The notes beneath the pieces were generated by a model. That model was not told where the DNA came from. It did no database searches and was given only the letters and a program-made list of their open reading frames with translations. Shown here in pieces: positions 63,826 to 64,000 of a stretch of 64,000 nucleotides of DNA (position 1 is its first letter; every line of letters begins with the position of its first letter). The position numbers and the translations under genes are program-made. Source of the DNA: Brasenia schreberi (Eukaryota > Streptophyta > Magnoliopsida > Nymphaeales > Cabombaceae); assembly GCA_036023115.1 (NCBI GenBank), contig JAYKKT010000073.1, positions 15,504,001 to 15,568,000 of the forward strand, given 5' to 3'.

Positions 63826-64000
63826 ATGGAGGAGATAGATGAAACGCATGTCTGCAAAATCTGCGATCGGACGTTCAAATGCGGCCGAGCACTCGGCGGC
63901 CACATGAAATCTCACCTCATCCCCCTCAAAGTCCCCTTATTTCAAGAACCCAGCAACAGAAAGAAGAGAGAAGAAAGGGTAAAGAACGAAGAAGATGATG
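63826..64000 (+). CDS. ZAT-like C2H2 zinc-finger protein, N-terminal part (runs off the window)
   Basis: From the ATG at 63826 the frame reads MEEIDETHVCKICDRTFKCG, then RALGGHMKSHL. This is a plant C2H2 (EPF/ZAT) finger, C-x2-C-x12-H-x3-H, with the ALGGH signature that contacts DNA. It is followed by an acidic/basic stretch (RKKREERVKNEEDD). An N-terminal finger within the first 30 residues, followed by charged sequence, is typical of the ZAT1/4/9-type subgroup, which carries two further fingers and a C-terminal EAR repression motif beyond this window. The likely role is a nuclear transcription repressor. 58 codons are visible and undamaged. The start is chosen because it is the first ATG after the CT-rich leader and the finger follows directly. 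Confidence 0.85.
   Translation, partial: MEEIDETHVCKICDRTFKCGRALGGHMKSHLIPLKVPLFQEPSNRKKREERVKNEEDD

Overview
The window is nuclear DNA of a flowering plant. The evidence is plant-type exons (COG7 exon 1, a PGSIP7/8-like GT8 glycosyltransferase, a plant CMP-sialic-acid/nucleotide-sugar transporter, a ZAT-type C2H2 zinc finger), spliceosomal introns, a tRNA-Ala(AGC), Ty1/copia elements primed by initiator tRNA-Met, PIF/Harbinger remnants, and RTE-type LINEs with the plant (TTG)n 3' tail. I cannot place it to a family. Gene density is very low: only COG7 (left edge), the tRNA and the zinc-finger gene (right edge) look potentially intact.

Layout. 1-0.34 kb: COG7 first exon, minus strand. 1.1 kb: tRNA-Ala whose 3' end abuts a decayed, 3'-truncated PGSIP7/8-like pseudogene (1.18-5.64 kb, minus). 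5.6-10.2 kb: unassigned DNA, a 104-bp (TA)n tract and a dead PIF/Harbinger element (plus). 10.6-11.9 kb: RTE LINE copy 1. 14.1-18.8 kb: two-LTR copia element 1 (minus) with LINE copy 2 nested in it.

19.2-48.0 kb: one head-to-tail satellite array with a monomer of about 65 bp, roughly 19.3 kb or 300 units. It is split by LINE copy 3, by two-LTR copia element 2 (itself carrying LINE copy 4) and by a full-length 193-bp SINE. LINE copy 5 closes the right side of the array. The three RTE-machinery insertions into the satellite lie at the same phase of the monomer. LINE 3 is flanked by a direct duplication of about 535 bp (about eight monomers) in the place where a normal short target-site duplication should be.

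50.4-64 kb: a 114-bp tandem repeat, a diverged 0.6-kb duplication, a broken nucleotide-sugar-transporter pseudogene next to an L1-type reverse transcriptase scrap, a second SINE copy, a decayed copia element on the plus strand, microsatellites, and the start of a ZAT-like zinc-finger gene running off the right end.

The genes do not form a pathway. The main interest is the satellite array and the record of retrotransposition in it: in-phase insertions, a giant duplication, a nonsense mutation shared by two LINE copies, and higher-order repeats. Coordinates of decayed elements are good to a few bases where a target-site duplication or LTR end defines them, and to tens or hundreds of bases otherwise.
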